Shown: piece after piece, positions 4,456-5,232 of the stretch
How the letters are laid out: each line of letters starts with the position of its first letter
How positions within the stretch are numbered: the stretch's first letter is position 1
From: Candidatus Iainarchaeum sp.
GTDB taxonomy: Archaea; Iainarchaeota; Iainarchaeia; Iainarchaeales; JAAZKV01
Direction of reading: 5' to 3'
DNA length: 5,232 nt
Assembly: GCA_018651445.1 (NCBI GenBank)
Contig: JABIDZ010000019.1
Location: forward strand, 1 to 5,232
The notes under the pieces: generated by a model
Told to the model about the DNA's origin: nothing
What the model saw: the letters and a program-made list of their open reading frames with translations, nothing else
Databases searched by the model: none
Program-made: the position numbers and the translations under genes

Positions 4456-5232
4456 TTAGATTAGCTTTGTTTGTTTAGAAAAAGACGCTATTTGTGGTTG
4501 AGGGATAGCTAATTCCTCTGAAAAGCTCTTTGTAAGAGTTAAAGACGAAAAACCTTTTACAAACGCATTTTTTCTATTAACATGCAATACGCGATAACCC
4601 TTTTTTTCGGAGAACTTTTTAAATTTGGCTAACGTTGATTCTTGAATCGCAATAATTGCTTTAGCTAACTTTGGTTCGAAAAAAGAAGATAATGGATTAG
4701 TTAATTGGAAAGGTAATTCTTGTAATAATGAATTCATTGAATTGATCAATATTGAAGAAAATATCTTTTGAAAATCAGGCTTTTCAAATAAGTTATTTTC
4801 TTTATTTAATGCTTGTTTTTTTTCTTCAAAAAGCTTTTTATTTAACAAACGAATTTCTTTTGAAATAAAACTCTCTTTATTCAAACAAAACCATTGTGAT
4901 GAATGATTTTTTCCAAGAGAAACTAGATTCGTATCTAATAATTCTTTTGCATCGTCGATAGGAAGTTTAGCATTAAAACCTTTTTTTGTTGGGCCTATCG
5001 GATAATTCTTCAAACAAAACTCTCGCTTCTTTTGTTTTCTAATTTCTTTGCCAGAATTGTTTTTATGGAATTCTAACGCAAAAGAATTTGAACTCGATTC
5101 AAAAAAAGAATCGCTTTCATTAAATTTAACTTCGATTCTTGAAGAAGGTAGTAAATGAGAATCATCTAATTTAATTGGTTTACAACAAGAACAATTCATT
5201 GATTCTTGTCCTATGTTAAAAAAGTTTTTTGA
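4456..5232 (-). CDS. Inactivated family-B DNA polymerase-like protein (palm/fingers), 5' end beyond window
   Basis: The frame is open to the right edge; an in-frame ATG at 5197-5199 would give 247 residues (numbering used here). Blocks align by eye, in order, with archaeal PolB. Motif A: LDDSHLLPSS (11-20) against LDFRALYPSI, keeping an Asp. Fingers: FCLNKESFISKEIRLL (104-119) against FCKDIPGFIPSLLGHLL. Motif B: ILINSMNS (150-157) against KLLANSFYG, with the Lys position Ser149 and YG replaced. Then LAKAIIAIQESTLAKF (178-193) against CAESVTAWGRKYIELV. Motif C: GYRVLHVNRKNAFV (201-214) against GFKVLYIDTDGLYA, so DTD is NRK. Motif B-to-C spacing (55) is close to active enzymes (about 50). The thumb is missing. 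QPQIASF (234-240) resembles a PIP box. Polymerase activity should be lost; a structural replisome role is inference. N-terminal exonuclease-like domains may lie beyond the edge. Very AT-rich. Confidence 0.6.
   Translation of the reverse strand, partial: SKNFFNIGQESMNCSCCKPIKLDDSHLLPSSRIEVKFNESDSFFESSSNSFALEFHKNNSGKEIRKQKKREFCLKNYPIGPTKKGFNAKLPIDDAKELLDTNLVSLGKNHSSQWFCLNKESFISKEIRLLNKKLFEEKKQALNKENNLFEKPDFQKIFSSILINSMNSLLQELPFQLTNPLSSFFEPKLAKAIIAIQESTLAKFKKFSEKKGYRVLHVNRKNAFVKGFSSLTLTKSFSEELAIPQPQIASFSKQTKLI

Noticed and set aside
1..5232. CRISPR array or tandem direct repeats
   Set aside because: I saw no regularly spaced repeats of 20 or more bases anywhere. Recurrent A-rich strings in Rad50 are coiled-coil codons.

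Overview
This 5.2-kb AT-rich window looks like a small-genome archaeon, probably of the DPANN type. The evidence is an aEF1-beta gene, an HVO_2753-like double zinc-ribbon gene, an archaeal/eukaryotic-type ribosomal protein S17e, RNA polymerase subunit K (Rpb6 family), a Rad50-type ATPase, TATA boxes about 25 bases upstream of leaderless starts, and Shine-Dalgarno (SD) sites matching GGAGGTGAT. The DPANN assignment rests on compact genes and base composition and is an inference.

Layout from left to right. (1) Positions 1-265, minus strand: two overlapping reading frames (ATGA overlap). These are a 46-residue unknown and the first 42 residues of a LAGLIDADG-type endonuclease that runs off the left edge. 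They are richer in G+C than the rest. (2) 271-418: a long imperfect palindrome that can fold into a hairpin with a branched tip. On the minus strand it contains both the SD of the 46-residue ORF and a sequence able to pair with it. (3) 424-822, minus: a RidA/YjgF-family protein. (4) 866-881: a perfect 16-base palindrome with TTTATAAA at its centre, well placed to act as a TATA box in both directions for the divergent genes. (5) 938-1374, plus: zinc-ribbon protein and aEF1-beta, a common archaeal pair. (6) 1431-3476, plus: Rad50-like ATPase with a zinc hook, under its own leaderless promoter. (7) 3507-3923, plus: STAS-like (SpoIIAA-fold) protein, also with a leaderless promoter. (8) 3924-3961: bidirectional poly-T termination zone. 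(9) 3962-4368, minus: rpoK then rps17e, an expression-machinery operon. (10) 4456 to the right edge, minus: a reading frame open at the window end. I read it as a degenerate family-B DNA polymerase palm/fingers region with the catalytic residues of motifs B and C replaced, the thumb missing, and a possible PCNA-binding motif at the C terminus.

Most of the window is informational housekeeping: translation (aEF1-beta, S17e), transcription (RpoK), and DNA repair or replication (Rad50, polymerase-like protein). The left end is accessory, with a probable mobile endonuclease behind a structured leader. The two items most worth a second look are the inactivated polymerase-like protein and the palindromic leader of the endonuclease ORFs.
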